Positions 28,212 to 37,773 are shown, counted from the first letter of the stretch. The stretch is 64,000 nt of DNA from Moraxella osloensis (GCF_009867135.1 NZ_CP047226.1:2108001-2172000); one strand, 5' to 3'. Program-made: numbers and translations. Notes: generated by a model from the sequence alone, not told the origin.

Positions 28212-29741
28212 TCAATGAAATTCACTATCAATACTGTCTGTCCAAACCAAGTGCCACGGACAAGGCGCTTGGGTGGCCAAATTCAGCTCACCGGCATCTG
28301 CCAGCCAGACACTGATATTGGGCAATAATAAAGCAAACCGTTTTGGTGTTTGAGACGCCGTGAGCACATTTTCATTGTTGTCATCCAGGATGACCACTTT
28401 GGCAAATTGTCGCTCCCAGCTAGGAATATCAAATCGTTGGCAAATTTTTTTAAACGATTGATGAAACGATTGTGACAATAATTGAAAAGACTCATTTGGC
28501 AACACGGCTCTGCTAGCAAGCGCCAATTCTAGAGATAGCCCCACAGATAATTCCTCAGATAACCCCACATCAGCAGCCAAATTGGCTAATACCCTGTTAT
28601 CTGATTTGCCATGAATCGCTTTCACATAATCGGTATCAAGGCGGTATAACGTATCGCGGTATTTTCTAATTTCAATCCCCTGCCACTGCAAAATGGCTTG
28701 CTGGTCTGTTTGCGCTGATTGTAGTAACTGCTCAATTTGTACAATCAATTGCCGAGTGGGGGCAAATTTTTGTGAGCCTTTGACCCAATGATGCAATAGG
28801 TTAAAGCGTCTTGCTTGGCTCAATGATTTTAGATTGGGGATATGCAAACATTGCCGATGAATTGTCCAGCCATTTGACCACTGACATAGTGCCAAATCTT
28901 GTTGATATTGCTCCTCGACTATGTGATGCGCTTCGGTTAGGTTTTGCTGGGTGCGGGTGATATTTTGCACTACTTTATGAAAGCGCTCACCCAGTAGCGG
29001 CAAAATCTGATTACGTAAAAAAGCGCGCTGATTAGCTATGCCAAAATTGGTAGGATCATCGACATAAGGGATATGTTGCGCCACTACAAAGTCGCTAATC
29101 TCATCACGCGTTACCCCGAGCAACGGACGCCATAACCAAATGGGTTTGCCAAATTCGTGTTGCACCGCAAACGCCGTCATCCCTGTCAGTCCTGCCAATC
29201 CTGTCCCTTGGCATAGGTTCATCAACAAGGTTTCCACCTGATCGTTGGCGTGATGCGCCAAGGCAACAATGGCATTTTCGCCTGCAATCTGTATGATGGC
29301 ATGATAGCGGGCGGTTCTAGCTTGTTGTTCGTTGATTTGCTGCTTGCTAACTTGTTGTTCGTTGACTTGTTGTTCTTGGCTGATTGTGCTATCGGCTGCA
29401 TAAACTTGCTGCGATTGCCAATCGATACAAACGCTGTCATAGTCGATGTGGTGCTTGTGGCAATAGCCTTCTACCAGTTGTTGCCAGTCATCACTGACTT
29501 TTTGCAATTTATGATTGATATGAATGACATGAATCGGTAGTTGTAGCTGCTGACAGGCGAATAGTAATGCCATCGAGTCTCGTCCGCCACTGCACGCAAT
29601 ATAAATTTTAGTGGCAGCCTTGGGGTGCGGGTTGATATGGGTTTGATAACTTTGCTTAATCGCCTCAATGACAGGTGACAAAGGGACAGATGACATAAGG
29701 ATAGACGACATAGGGATAGACGAAATAGTGCTCAAGCTCAT
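28212..29741 (-). CDS. tilS: tRNA(Ile)-lysidine synthase
   Basis: About 509 residues. TilS attaches lysine to C34 of tRNA-Ile(CAU), so that it reads AUA. The PP-loop is CSGGRDSMALLF, followed by the family's HINH segment; DPTNFGIANQRAFLRNQILP and the C-terminal substrate-binding domain follow. The start is uncertain. The longest frame opens at a TTG inside a 14-bp tandem repeat (29786). ATGs occur at 29741, 29711 and 29696, and none has a good ribosome site. The N-terminal residues before about 40 are encoded by a 15-bp repeat. A Gln-rich insert (about residues 113-135) is unusual. It follows accA, as in many gammaproteobacteria. Confidence 0.92.
   Translation of the reverse strand: MSLSTISSIPMSSILMSSVPLSPVIEAIKQSYQTHINPHPKAATKIYIACSGGRDSMALLFACQQLQLPIHVIHINHKLQKVSDDWQQLVEGYCHKHHIDYDSVCIDWQSQQVYAADSTISQEQQVNEQQVSKQQINEQQARTARYHAIIQIAGENAIVALAHHANDQVETLLMNLCQGTGLAGLTGMTAFAVQHEFGKPIWLWRPLLGVTRDEISDFVVAQHIPYVDDPTNFGIANQRAFLRNQILPLLGERFHKVVQNITRTQQNLTEAHHIVEEQYQQDLALCQWSNGWTIHRQCLHIPNLKSLSQARRFNLLHHWVKGSQKFAPTRQLIVQIEQLLQSAQTDQQAILQWQGIEIRKYRDTLYRLDTDYVKAIHGKSDNRVLANLAADVGLSEELSVGLSLELALASRAVLPNESFQLLSQSFHQSFKKICQRFDIPSWERQFAKVVILDDNNENVLTASQTPKRFALLLPNISVWLADAGELNLATQAPCPWHLVWTDSIDSEFH
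29671..29730. repeat. four 15-bp imperfect tandem repeats at the tilS 5' end
   Basis: Units ACAGGTGACAAAGGG, ACAGATGACATAAGG, ATAGACGACATAGGG and ATAGACGAAATAGTG run head to tail. In frame they encode the SSIPM/SSILM/SSVPL series at the TilS N-terminus. Confidence 0.85.
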
Positions 29742-29760
29742 GCGGCGAGAGAAAAACCAG

Positions 29761-29802
29761 GAGATAAAACAAATGAGATAAAACAAATGGGATAAAATAA
29801 TG
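29761..29802. repeat. 14-bp tandem repeat upstream of tilS
   Basis: Two identical units GAGATAAAACAAAT, then a third imperfect copy GGGATAAAATAAT. It lies between accA and the likely tilS start. A unit of 14 is not a multiple of three. Confidence 0.85.
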
Positions 29803-29861
29803 GGCGCATAAATAAACGCCCATGAATCATTAAAAATTAAAATAGGTTAAATCACTGACAA

Positions 29862-30671
29862 TCAAGCAGAGGCTTTTGGTAAGGACACCGTAGAATTAAA
29901 GCTCATCAGTTTTTCATAGCGTTGTTGCAGACGCGTTTGCTCATCAAGCTTTATAAGCACCGCTAGCTGTTGCGCCAGCGTGGCTTTAAGGTTGGTCATA
30001 GCCACATCGCTGTTGATATGTGCGCCCTCGCCTTCCCCGATGACTTCATCAATCAAGCCCAGTGATTTTAAATTTGCTGCACTGAGTTTCAACGCCTCAC
30101 TGGCTTGGGGCGCTTTTTCAGCCGTTTTCCACAAAATTGATGCACAGCCTTCTGGCGAAATCACGGAGTAGATGCTGTTTTCTAGCATATTGATACGATC
30201 AGCGACGCCAATCGCCAATGCACCACCTGACCCCCCTTCACCGATTACCGTGGCAATCACAGGCACATTCAGTGATGAAAATACCGCAATACTTTGGGCA
30301 ATCGCTTGGGCTTGACCACGCTCTTCTGCACCCACGCCAGGATATGCGCCTTGGGTATCGATAAAGGTCAACACCGGCAATTTAAACCGTTCTGCCATTT
30401 GCACCAGTCTAACTACTTTGCGGTAGCCTTCTGGGTTTGCCATACCAAAATTGTATTCAATACGCTCACGGGTGCTGCGACCGCGATGTTGACCAATCAG
30501 CATTACAGGTTGGTCGTTAAACATCGCCATCCCGCCCAAAATCGCTTTGTCATCGGCATACGCGCGATCCCCTTGCAGCACATCAAATTCCGTAAACAGC
30601 TGGTTGGCATAATCCAAAAATAATGGTCGTTTTGCATGACGTGCAAGCTGTACTTTTTCCCAAACACTCAT
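29862..30671 (-). CDS. accA: acetyl-CoA carboxylase carboxyltransferase subunit alpha (short form)
   Basis: A 269-residue subunit that, with AccD, transfers the carboxyl group from biotin to acetyl-CoA to give malonyl-CoA. Signatures: [11 protein letters not shown] (34-44), [13 protein letters not shown] (about 108-120), [15 protein letters not shown] (about 136-150), and [15 protein letters not shown]. coli AccA has about 50 more N-terminal residues. Here AAGGGA upstream of the ATG supports the short start, and I recall similarly short AccA in Acinetobacter. It is upstream of tilS on the same strand. accD is not in the window. Confidence 0.95.
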   Translation of the reverse strand: MSVWEKVQLARHAKRPLFLDYANQLFTEFDVLQGDRAYADDKAILGGMAMFNDQPVMLIGQHRGRSTRERIEYNFGMANPEGYRKVVRLVQMAERFKLPVLTFIDTQGAYPGVGAEERGQAQAIAQSIAVFSSLNVPVIATVIGEGGSGGALAIGVADRINMLENSIYSVISPEGCASILWKTAEKAPQASEALKLSAANLKSLGLIDEVIGEGEGAHINSDVAMTNLKATLAQQLAVLIKLDEQTRLQQRYEKLMSFNSTVSLPKASA

Positions 30672-30758
30672 TGTCGTTATTCCCTTGTTTTATTACAACT
30701 GTTGTCATCTCAATATCGTATGACAGACCTAAACGCTTAACTTTATTTAAAAATTTGC

Positions 30759-32282
30759 TTAGCCAATAGTTGGCTCATAAGTGGTAATGGATAAGCTCAT
30801 GCCCCACTTTTGCCAAATATCAATTTCATCTTGCAAATCTGACAGCACAAGACTTGCGTTATCATCGGCTAAATTTACCGAAACTTCCCAAGTATGGTTA
30901 TCTTTAGCCGCTAGCTGAATCGGTAGCGTATCATGTTTGCTACGGCTGTGATGCACCAGTACCGCTAGGCGTAAAATCAGAGTTAAATACACCAGATTAT
31001 CACCGCCGACCATTTTGACTTCATCATAACTATCAGGTTTTAATTTACGGCGATGGTGCATCACGAGCTGCGACAAACGTGTTTTATCGACTTGTGAAAA
31101 ACCGTCAATATCAGAATTTTCTAGCAAATAGGCACTGTGCCTGTGATAGCTACTATGGCTGATAGCAAGACCAATTTCATATAGATAGGCACCACGGCGA
31201 AGTAAATCCGCGTCTTCTTCATCAAGCCCCAAACGATTTCTCACTTGGTCAAACAGCTGCTGCGCGGTACGTACCACACGTTTTGCTTGTTTTCTATCGA
31301 CCGAATAACGCGTCATCAAGGCTTGTACACTGCGATCGCGTACATCTTCACTGGCAAAACGCCCGAGCATGTCGTACATGACGCCTTCACGCAGCGCACC
31401 ATCTGAATAAGAAATCGTATCAATGCCCAAAACATTCATCGCTGCGAGCAGCACCGCGACACCTGCAGGCAACACTACTTTACGGGTGTCTTTAATATCG
31501 GCAAAATCAATATTGTCGATATGTTTTGCTTTAATCAATAATTTTTGGATTTCTTTGACACCGCTGTAGGTCACCCGAGCATTTTCATCGGCAAGTCCAA
31601 GTTGCAGCAAAATTTGATTGACGGCTTTAATCGTGCCGCTTGAGCCCGTGACACTGTCCCAGCCCGTTTTTTGGTACAAACGGCTAATACCAAGCACTTC
31701 TTTTCTCGCCGCAGCAATCGCTTTTTCAAACGCTTTTTCGGTGATAGCACCGTCAGTAAAATAAGATTTGGTAAAGGCAACACAGCCCATCTGTAGGCTT
31801 TCAGTCAAAATCGGGTCAAAGCCTTTGCCAATAATAAACTCCGTCGAGCCTCCCCCAATATCAATCACCAAACGTTTATCGGTACTGGCATTGGTATGAG
31901 AAACACCCAAATAAATTAGACGCGCTTCTTCTCGCCCTGCAATGACTTCTAAGGGTTTGGGTAAAATTAAATTGGCTTGTCGAATAAATTCATCCGCATT
32001 CTTGGCTTGGCGCAGCGCATTGGTAGCCACAATCCGTAACCGCTGTGGTGAGACAGCGTCTAGTCGTCCGACAAAACGGGTCAAACAATCCAGTCCGCGT
32101 TTTTGTGCCTCAAGCGACAAATAGTTGTTTTCATCAAGTCCAGCGGCAAGCTGTACTTTTTCTGACATTGATGCTAATTTGCGTACTTCCCCATGGTCTA
32201 GCCGCGCGATGGCAAGATGAAAGCTATTTGAGCCAATATCAATGGCGGCCATAAGTTCGTTGTTAGCAAGTAAGTCAGGCAT
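30759..32282 (-). CDS. ppx: exopolyphosphatase (Ppx/GppA family)
   Basis: A 507-residue phosphatase that releases Pi from polyphosphate ends. The ASKHA-fold phosphate motif AAIDIGSNSFHLAI is at about 12-25, and DIGGGSTEFIIG at about 140-151. The C-terminal HD-like helical domain contains HSSYHRHSAYLLENSD. The Ppx versus GppA choice is by general likeness. It is divergent from trxA across a 494-base gap. No ppk gene is nearby. Confidence 0.9.
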   Translation of the reverse strand: MPDLLANNELMAAIDIGSNSFHLAIARLDHGEVRKLASMSEKVQLAAGLDENNYLSLEAQKRGLDCLTRFVGRLDAVSPQRLRIVATNALRQAKNADEFIRQANLILPKPLEVIAGREEARLIYLGVSHTNASTDKRLVIDIGGGSTEFIIGKGFDPILTESLQMGCVAFTKSYFTDGAITEKAFEKAIAAARKEVLGISRLYQKTGWDSVTGSSGTIKAVNQILLQLGLADENARVTYSGVKEIQKLLIKAKHIDNIDFADIKDTRKVVLPAGVAVLLAAMNVLGIDTISYSDGALREGVMYDMLGRFASEDVRDRSVQALMTRYSVDRKQAKRVVRTAQQLFDQVRNRLGLDEEDADLLRRGAYLYEIGLAISHSSYHRHSAYLLENSDIDGFSQVDKTRLSQLVMHHRRKLKPDSYDEVKMVGGDNLVYLTLILRLAVLVHHSRSKHDTLPIQLAAKDNHTWEVSVNLADDNASLVLSDLQDEIDIWQKWGMSLSITTYEPTIG

Positions 32283-32776
32283 ATTTCACTTAGTGTCGGT
32301 TAAAGTCAATAATTCGATTAGACACCATTTTACGCATTTTCACCCCTGAGTAAAAGCCATTTTATTGCAACTGCAACTTTTGCCTCCCCCCATGCCTGTC
32401 CATCGGTAAAAAGAATCGACTTTAATATTTTCTAAAAACTTCTATCGTTACAATCATTTAGATACGATTAATTAGATACCATTAATGTTTCTTATCATAA
32501 CTATCAAAACAATTAACCATAGCCATACCCTGTTTTGGGGTTGTGTTATGCTAAGATGACCCTATCATAATAATCACTATAAATTAATTTGCCGTTGGGT
32601 GTCTGTTTAATAGATTTCATTATCCTATCATTGTTTCTATCACTGTTTGATTGTATCCAATAGTAAGATTTTTTTATTAGGCAAAAACAAGCACTGGGCA
32701 AGAACAAGTGTTTGGATTATCAGTTAAGCATGATCCAAACCCTAACAGTTAACAACATCAACACGTAGGAGTTACT
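32283..32776. other. divergent ppx-trxA intergenic region
   Basis: 494 bases with no plausible gene. It should hold both promoters. TGCTAAGAT near 32548-32556 could be an extended -10 towards trxA but lacks a good -35. AGGAGT just before the trxA ATG is a clear ribosome site. No RNA gene was recognised. Confidence 0.45.
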
Positions 32777-33100
32777 ATGTCTTCAGTTATTCATGCCGAT
32801 GAAGGTACTTTTGAAAAAGCAGTACTACAATCAGATACCCCAGTATTGGTCGATTTTTGGGCAACTTGGTGTGGTCCATGTAAAGCCATCGCCCCTGTAT
32901 TAGACGAGCTTTCTGCAGAATATGAGGGTAAAGCGCGAATCGTTAAAATCGACGTTGACCAAAATCCAAACTTAGCCGCACAATATGGTATCCGTAGCAT
33001 CCCTACCTTATTTGTGTTTAAAAACGGTGAAAAAGTGGATGCCACTATGGGTATGCAACCAAAAGCCCAATTGACTGCCCTTATCAACAAACACCTATAA
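32777..33100 (+). CDS. trxA: thioredoxin 1
   Basis: A 107-residue cytoplasmic disulfide reductase. The active site is FWATWCGPCKA (C32, C35), with the cis-proline in RSIPTLFVFKNG. The length is exactly typical. A good ribosome site (AGGAG) lies upstream. It is followed by an intrinsic terminator and then rho on the same strand, the trxA-rho order that is widely conserved. Confidence 0.97.
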   Translation: MSSVIHADEGTFEKAVLQSDTPVLVDFWATWCGPCKAIAPVLDELSAEYEGKARIVKIDVDQNPNLAAQYGIRSIPTLFVFKNGEKVDATMGMQPKAQLTALINKHL

Positions 33101-33187
33101 TCGCTAGGGTAAGAATCACTAGCGTAGGTTAAATTGAATTTTTATATTGGTAACGGTGTCTTTTTTGATAGTTACCAATGAGATTCG

Positions 33188-33229
33188 CCGCGATTTTGGT
33201 ACTTATCAGTAAAAAAATCGCGGTTTTTT
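33188..33229 (+). terminator. terminator of trxA
   Basis: CCGCGATTTT pairs with AAAAATCGCGG around a 15-base loop, followed by six T. Confidence 0.75.
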
Positions 33230-33504
33230 ATGCCCATACATTGACAAATGAATATGTCAAGTCGTATAGTGTGTTTCACAAAATAACTATCTTATCGATA
33301 TGCTTAACGTCACGTTAGCAGGCATTTACTATTATTTGGTTTAGTATTTGGTATTGTCTGTGTGCAACGCTTAGTTAATCATTTCAAACGTTTCTAGTTT
33401 TTCTCTTTACATTCTCTTCACCCCCTACTGTCTTAAAACGATGCAGCGCCTTTACTCGACTCACGTTTTGAGGTGGTTCAAAATTAGTTATTGATGATTT
33501 ACCT
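33230..33504. other. rho leader region
   Basis: The gap trxA-rho is about 400 bases, including the trxA terminator. The part nearest rho has a C/T-rich stretch (TTCTCTTCACCCCCTACTG, about 33411-33429) low in G. That is the kind of leader Rho can bind for autoregulation, as known in E. coli. No leader peptide was convincing. Confidence 0.4.
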
Positions 33505-34773
33505 ATGAATTTGACTGAACTCAAAAAAAAATCGATTGCTGAATTGTTGTTGATTAGCGAGCAAATGGGTCTAGAAAACATGGCCCGTAGTCGCAAACAA
33601 GATATCATTTTTGCTATTTTAAAAACTCATGCCCGAAACGGTGAAGCTATCTATGGGGATGGCGTGCTTGAGATTTTGCCCGATGGCTTTGGTTTTTTAC
33701 GATCGTCGGAAGGCTCTTATCTAGCAGGTCCTGATGATATCTATGTGAGTCCGAGCCAAATTCGCCGTTTCAATCTCAAGACGGGTGACTCCATCGCTGG
33801 TACGATTCGCCCACCCAAGGATTCTGAGCGTTATTTTGCCCTATTAAAAGTCAACGAAATCAACTTTGACACCCCAGACCGCTCTCGCCACAAACTGATT
33901 TTTGAAAATTTAACGCCACTTTTCCCAACCAAGCAGCTTCGCTTAGAACTCGGTAACGGTACCACAGAAGACTTAACGGGTCGTATCATTGACTTGATTG
34001 CCCCGATTGGTAAAGGTCAACGCTCAATTATTGTCGCCCCACCAAAAGCGGGTAAAACTGTACTGCTACAATCTATCGCGCAGTCCATCACCAAAAACAA
34101 CCCAGAATGTTATCTCATCGTGCTGCTCATTGACGAGCGTCCTGAAGAAGTGACCGAGATGCAGCGCACGGTGCGTGGTGAAGTGGTCGCATCGACCTTT
34201 GATGAGCCGCCAGCCCGTCACGTACAAGTTGCCGAAATGGTGATTGAAAAAGCCAAACGATTAGTCGAGCACAAACAAGACGTGGTGATTTTACTCGACT
34301 CCATTACGCGTCTAGCCCGCGCCTACAATACGGTTTTGCCCTCATCGGGTAAGGTATTGACGGGTGGTGTTGACGCCAATGCGCTAGAGCGTCCGAAACG
34401 CTTTTTTGGCGCTGCACGCAACATTGAAGAAGGCGGTAGCTTGACCATTATTTCTACTGCGCTTATCGACACAGGCAGTACCATGGATAAGGTGATTTAT
34501 GAGGAGTTTAAGGGGACAGGTAACCAAGAAATTACCCTTGAGCGTGACATTGCCGAAAAACGGGTATTCCCTGCCATCAATATCAAAAAATCAGGCACTC
34601 GCCGTGAAGAGCGGTTAATGGATGAGGCGATGCTACGCAAAGTATGGATTCTACGCAAACTGCTACACCCAATGGATGAACTACAAGCCACTGAGTTTTT
34701 GCTAGAAAAACTTAAAGACTCAAAAACCAATGATGAATTCTTTGAGCAAATGACGCGTAAAGATAAATCTTAA
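33505..34773 (+). CDS. rho: transcription termination factor Rho
   Basis: A 422-residue hexameric RNA helicase that terminates transcription. The N-terminal helical part starts [15 protein letters not shown]. The RNA-binding OSB fold contains [17 protein letters not shown] (about 51-67). Walker A is [11 protein letters not shown] (about 178-188), with [14 protein letters not shown] next. Q-loop and R-loop sequences such as [14 protein letters not shown] follow. Length and motifs are standard. A terminator follows the stop. Confidence 0.98.
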   Translation: MNLTELKKKSIAELLLISEQMGLENMARSRKQDIIFAILKTHARNGEAIYGDGVLEILPDGFGFLRSSEGSYLAGPDDIYVSPSQIRRFNLKTGDSIAGTIRPPKDSERYFALLKVNEINFDTPDRSRHKLIFENLTPLFPTKQLRLELGNGTTEDLTGRIIDLIAPIGKGQRSIIVAPPKAGKTVLLQSIAQSITKNNPECYLIVLLIDERPEEVTEMQRTVRGEVVASTFDEPPARHVQVAEMVIEKAKRLVEHKQDVVILLDSITRLARAYNTVLPSSGKVLTGGVDANALERPKRFFGAARNIEEGGSLTIISTALIDTGSTMDKVIYEEFKGTGNQEITLERDIAEKRVFPAINIKKSGTRREERLMDEAMLRKVWILRKLLHPMDELQATEFLLEKLKDSKTNDEFFEQMTRKDKS

Positions 34774-34817
34774 TCATGTTACCGCTTAATCTTGTTAATT
34801 AGCTGACTCATAAAAAT

Positions 34818-34847
34818 AAAAAAGCTCAACCTGGTGTTGAGCTTTTT
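34818..34847 (+). terminator. terminator of rho
   Basis: AAAAGCTCAAC pairs with GTTGAGCTTTT around a CTG-type loop, with a T-run. Confidence 0.85.
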
Positions 34848-34896
34848 GTTGGCGTCTTTTTTATTGGCGTGCTTTGGGCTTAAATCGCACCGTTAC

Positions 34897-35781
34897 TTAA
34901 ATTGCACCACTAAAAGTATCGCATTGATTGATATCACCCGATTTTAGACCGCGTGAAAACCACGTCATACGTTGTTGACTGGTACCATGGGTGAAACTAT
35001 CGGGCACCGCTGCTCGACCACTGGCTTGGGCCAAACGGTCATCACCGATTTGCTCCGCGGCATTAATCGCTTCTTCAATATCGCCTTGCTCTAAGAATTG
35101 AACCCGTTGTTGGTTACGGTTTGCCCAAACACCGGCAAAACAGTCCGCTTGTAGTTCTTGACGCACTGATAAATTGTTGGCTTGTGCTTCCGTGGCACGG
35201 CGACTGGCTTCATCCACTTTTTGGCTAATACCTAACTGATTTTGTACATGGTGACCCACTTCGTGAGCAATCACATAAGCCTGTGCAAAGTCACCTGCTT
35301 TACCTTGGTTTTGTGCATCACCTGAGCCATTTTGGTCACCTGTGATACCCAATTTTTGGCGCATTTCTTGGAAAAAACTGGTATCAAGATAGACGCGTTG
35401 GTCAGCAGGACAATAAAAAGGCCCTGTCGCTGAAGAAGCGTTACCACAACCTGAACGTACCATACCATTAAATAATACTAATTTAGGCTGTTGGTATTGC
35501 ATATTGTTTTCACTAAAAATTTGACCCCACACTTCTTCCGTGTCTTTTAACACCACTGAGGCGAATTTTTGGTCGCGGTCAGCCGTTTGCTGGTCAAGAT
35601 TTTGTTGCCCACTACTATTTCCACCTGTGATTGCAGAACCTGTTTGCATGGCAGTCATTGGGTTCATACCAAACACCAGCCACAAAATCAAACCAATGAT
35701 AATACTACCAATACCGCCACCCACGGCTTTACCGCCGCTGACCAATACATTTGAACTACCGCCACGATCTTCCCACTTCAT
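34897..35781 (-). CDS. YpfJ-like neutral zinc metallopeptidase
   Basis: A 294-residue protein. One membrane helix (about 20-40, Gly-rich) is followed by a periplasmic domain with the zincin motif AHEVGHHVQ (H173, E174, H177) and the family pattern LVLFNGMVRSGCGNASSATG then GPFYCPADQRVYLD. The N-terminal MKWEDRGGSSNV is highly typical of the YpfJ/KPN_02809 group. AAGGAGG upstream confirms the start. Substrates are unknown. It faces rho convergently. Confidence 0.93.
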   Translation of the reverse strand: MKWEDRGGSSNVLVSGGKAVGGGIGSIIIGLILWLVFGMNPMTAMQTGSAITGGNSSGQQNLDQQTADRDQKFASVVLKDTEEVWGQIFSENNMQYQQPKLVLFNGMVRSGCGNASSATGPFYCPADQRVYLDTSFFQEMRQKLGITGDQNGSGDAQNQGKAGDFAQAYVIAHEVGHHVQNQLGISQKVDEASRRATEAQANNLSVRQELQADCFAGVWANRNQQRVQFLEQGDIEEAINAAEQIGDDRLAQASGRAAVPDSFTHGTSQQRMTWFSRGLKSGDINQCDTFSGAI

Positions 35782-36123
35782 ACCAATACCTCCTTAAATA
35801 CTGTCTTGCTTTTATAATATGCTCATATAGTTTGCTTATTTTGGCATTGTAGCATTTTGCCTAAAAATTACTGTGTGAAATCGTAGTTTTATACAGATTT
35901 TTGACAATAAACCCTAACAATATGCAACTAATGTAACTTATTATTACCTATCTAAAATCTGCCAAACTTAATTAAAACTAACCATTTATTGCGATAAAAA
36001 TTTATTTTTTGGATATTTTGTAATCAACTTCTACAAATAGAAAAAATTTTGTAAATTTACAAAAATAAAGATATCCTTGCCAGCTTTTTATGCGTATAAT
36101 ACGTCATTTTCTGCGAAAAGCTA

Positions 36124-36139
36124 AAAAAGATATCTTTTT
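36124..36139. repeat. 16-bp perfect palindrome
   Basis: AAAAAGATATCTTTTT is its own reverse complement, in the AT-rich gap left of the low-complexity lipoprotein. It could be a protein-binding site; nothing more is shown. Confidence 0.6.
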
Positions 36140-36298
36140 CGTACGATATTAATAAGTCTAAAAAGTTGTATTTGTGTTTACGGTGTTATTTTGTTACAAC
36201 CTTTTATCAGATTTATTATATTTTTTTATGCGAAAGTTATTCTATCTTGACTAAGTTTCCGCTACAATGTTGCCAGTTTCATGTCCCGTGTGTCTTTA

Positions 36299-36325
36299 AT
36301 TCTAAATAAACGCTTTATTTAGAAT
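36299..36325 (+). promoter_or_regulatory. 12-bp-arm inverted repeat in lipoprotein leader
   Basis: ATTCTAAATAAA and TTTATTTAGAAT are perfect inverted arms around CGC, ending 44 bases before the lipoprotein ATG. There is no U-tract, so it is not an intrinsic terminator. A 5' mRNA hairpin or an operator are the options. Confidence 0.6.
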
Positions 36326-36369
36326 ATCGTCGAGTGAATACGGGGTTATTTTCTTTAGGAGAACACGTA

Positions 36370-36687
36370 ATGAACGTTAAATTAATCGCTGTATCAAGTT
36401 TAGTTGCTGCATCTTTAGCTATGACTGCATGTAGCAAAAAAGAAGAAGCTGCACCAGCTGCTGCCTCTACCACTGCTTCAACTACGGTTGCTTCATCAAC
36501 TACTACTACCACTGTTGAAGCTTCTGCACCAGCAGTAACTGCATCTGCTGCAACTGTTAACGCTTCTACTGTTGTAGTAGAAACTGCACCAGCTTCAGCT
36601 GCTGCTGACGCTGCTAACAAAGTTGCTGATGCTGCCGCTTCTGCTGCTGCAACTGTTGCTGACGCTTCTGCCTCTGCTGCAAAATAA
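36370..36687 (+). CDS. Ala/Thr/Ser-rich small lipoprotein
   Basis: A 105-residue predicted lipoprotein. The signal MNVKLIAVSSLVAASLAMTAC ends in a lipobox (LAMTAC) (C20 or C21), followed by SKKEE and then a tract almost wholly of Ala, Ser, Thr and Val. TAGGAGA upstream of ATG 36370 decides the start over an in-frame ATG at 36334. A strong terminator follows. The low-complexity part is probably disordered or helical on the cell surface or in the periplasm. No function is recognised. The signal and linker resemble those of the cytochrome lipoprotein at 58556. Confidence 0.88.
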   Translation: MNVKLIAVSSLVAASLAMTACSKKEEAAPAAASTTASTTVASSTTTTTVEASAPAVTASAATVNASTVVVETAPASAAADAANKVADAAASAAATVADASASAAK

Positions 36688-36706
36688 TCAGTTTTTTAAA
36701 CTGAAC

Positions 36707-36737
36707 AAAAAGGAAACCCGAGCGGTTTCCTTTTTTT
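36707..36737 (+). terminator. terminator of the low-complexity lipoprotein gene
   Basis: AAAAAGGAAACC pairs with GGTTTCCTTTTT around CGAGC, followed by further T. Confidence 0.85.
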
Positions 36738-36788
36738 ATGGTTAAAGATTTTGTGTGGCATAAAATCTTTAACACTATTTAAGATATT

Positions 36789-36816
36789 AAAAAAGTGGGT
36801 CATTGCCCACTTTTTT
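36789..36816 (-). terminator. terminator after ccmE (bidirectional shape)
   Basis: AAAAAAGTGGG pairs with CCCACTTTTTT around TCATTG. It lies 60-90 bases past the ccmE stop and could end transcripts from either side. Confidence 0.75.
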
Positions 36817-36878
36817 AGCTCTATAGCTTTGTTAGCCAGCTGATTTTTTTAGCTAATTGGCTTTTTAGTTAAGTGACT

Positions 36879-37364
36879 TTATTGTTTGACAGGGGTAGCT
36901 GGCATAAACTGGGCTTGGTTGACATCAGTGCCATTGGCTTGATGCTGGGTCTTTAGTGATTTGGCCACTTCAGGCGGCATATAATTCTCATCATGCTTTG
37001 CTAATACTTCGCTTGCTACAAAAGTATTACCTTCAAGCGCACCTGTGGCGACCACGCCCGAACCTTCGGCGAATAAATCTGGCAAGATGCCTTTATAGGA
37101 TACCGGTACGGTGGATTTAAAATCGGTGATTTTAAATTTGACATTGAGTGGGTCTGTGCTATCTCGCTCGACACTACCGCGCACGACCATGCCCCCTGCT
37201 CGGATACGGGTATCTTCAGGTGCTTTGCCTTGACTGATTGCTGTGGGGTCAAAATAATAGTCGGTTTGTTGTCCTACCGCATAAATCACAAGGACGACGG
37301 CAATGATTGCGCCAAATAAGGTTGCCATCACCCACATTAATTTTTTTTGTCGTACTTTATTCAT
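36879..37364 (-). CDS. ccmE: cytochrome c maturation haem chaperone CcmE
   Basis: A 161-residue membrane-anchored periplasmic protein that binds haem covalently and passes it to the CcmF/H ligase. One N-terminal helix (about 9-30) precedes an OB-fold domain. The haem-linking His is in [10 protein letters not shown] (H124, with Y128). The sequence [12 protein letters not shown] is typical. It is the last gene of the ccmABCDE cluster. ccmF, ccmG and ccmH, usually downstream, are absent here. Confidence 0.95.
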   Translation of the reverse strand: MNKVRQKKLMWVMATLFGAIIAVVLVIYAVGQQTDYYFDPTAISQGKAPEDTRIRAGGMVVRGSVERDSTDPLNVKFKITDFKSTVPVSYKGILPDLFAEGSGVVATGALEGNTFVASEVLAKHDENYMPPEVAKSLKTQHQANGTDVNQAQFMPATPVKQ

Positions 37365-37447
37365 CGCTATTTTTCATCTCACTTTTGATGAACCACACCC
37401 TACGGGCTACTTGTCTATTATAACATTGATTATGACGATAAATACTA

Positions 37448-37657
37448 TTATCTGCTGCCCTTAGCCGTACGCTGATGACGCTGTTGTTGGCGTGCCTGCT
37501 GGGTAGTGATATCTCGGTAGGTGGCTTTACGCTGGCTACGACTAAAAAAGACAAGCGCGACAATGCCTAGTAAGGTCAGTAGCCAAGTTGACCACACATA
37601 ACTACCATGCCCACCCATGGCGATAAACTCGGCAAAATTATGAAAATACGGGCTCAT
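37448..37657 (-). CDS. ccmD: haem exporter protein CcmD
   Basis: A 69-residue single-helix inner-membrane protein that helps release holo-CcmE from the CcmABC complex. FAEFIAMGGHGSYVWSTWLLT is characteristic (written here in part: FIAMGGHGSYVW), with the helix at about 20-40 and a basic, Gln-rich cytoplasmic tail. GAGG seven bases upstream supports the ATG. It lies between ccmC and ccmE. Confidence 0.93.
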   Translation of the reverse strand: MSPYFHNFAEFIAMGGHGSYVWSTWLLTLLGIVALVFFSRSQRKATYRDITTQQARQQQRHQRTAKGSR

Positions 37658-37773
37658 TGGTCACCTCAGGTTTGAATCTAGGTTTAGAGAATGGATTGAT
37701 GCCATAGGATTAAAGCTATCGCTAGTTAAATGGCGATACTTTATGTCAGTAAGGAGGCTTTAACAATAACTCT

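Larger units (their letters stand above)
35782..36369. other. 588-base AT-rich intergenic region
   Basis: Between the divergent ypfJ-like and lipoprotein genes. It holds the 16-bp palindrome, the 27-base inverted repeat and a possible -10 (TACAAT, 36263-36268) without a good -35 at the right distance. No gene was seen. Its length suggests complex regulation or lost material. Confidence 0.5.

Noticed and set aside
36315-36620. Ala/Val-rich open frame antisense to the low-complexity lipoprotein
   Set aside because: A side effect of the GCT/ACT repeat-like codons of the real gene, which has a signal peptide, ribosome site and terminator.
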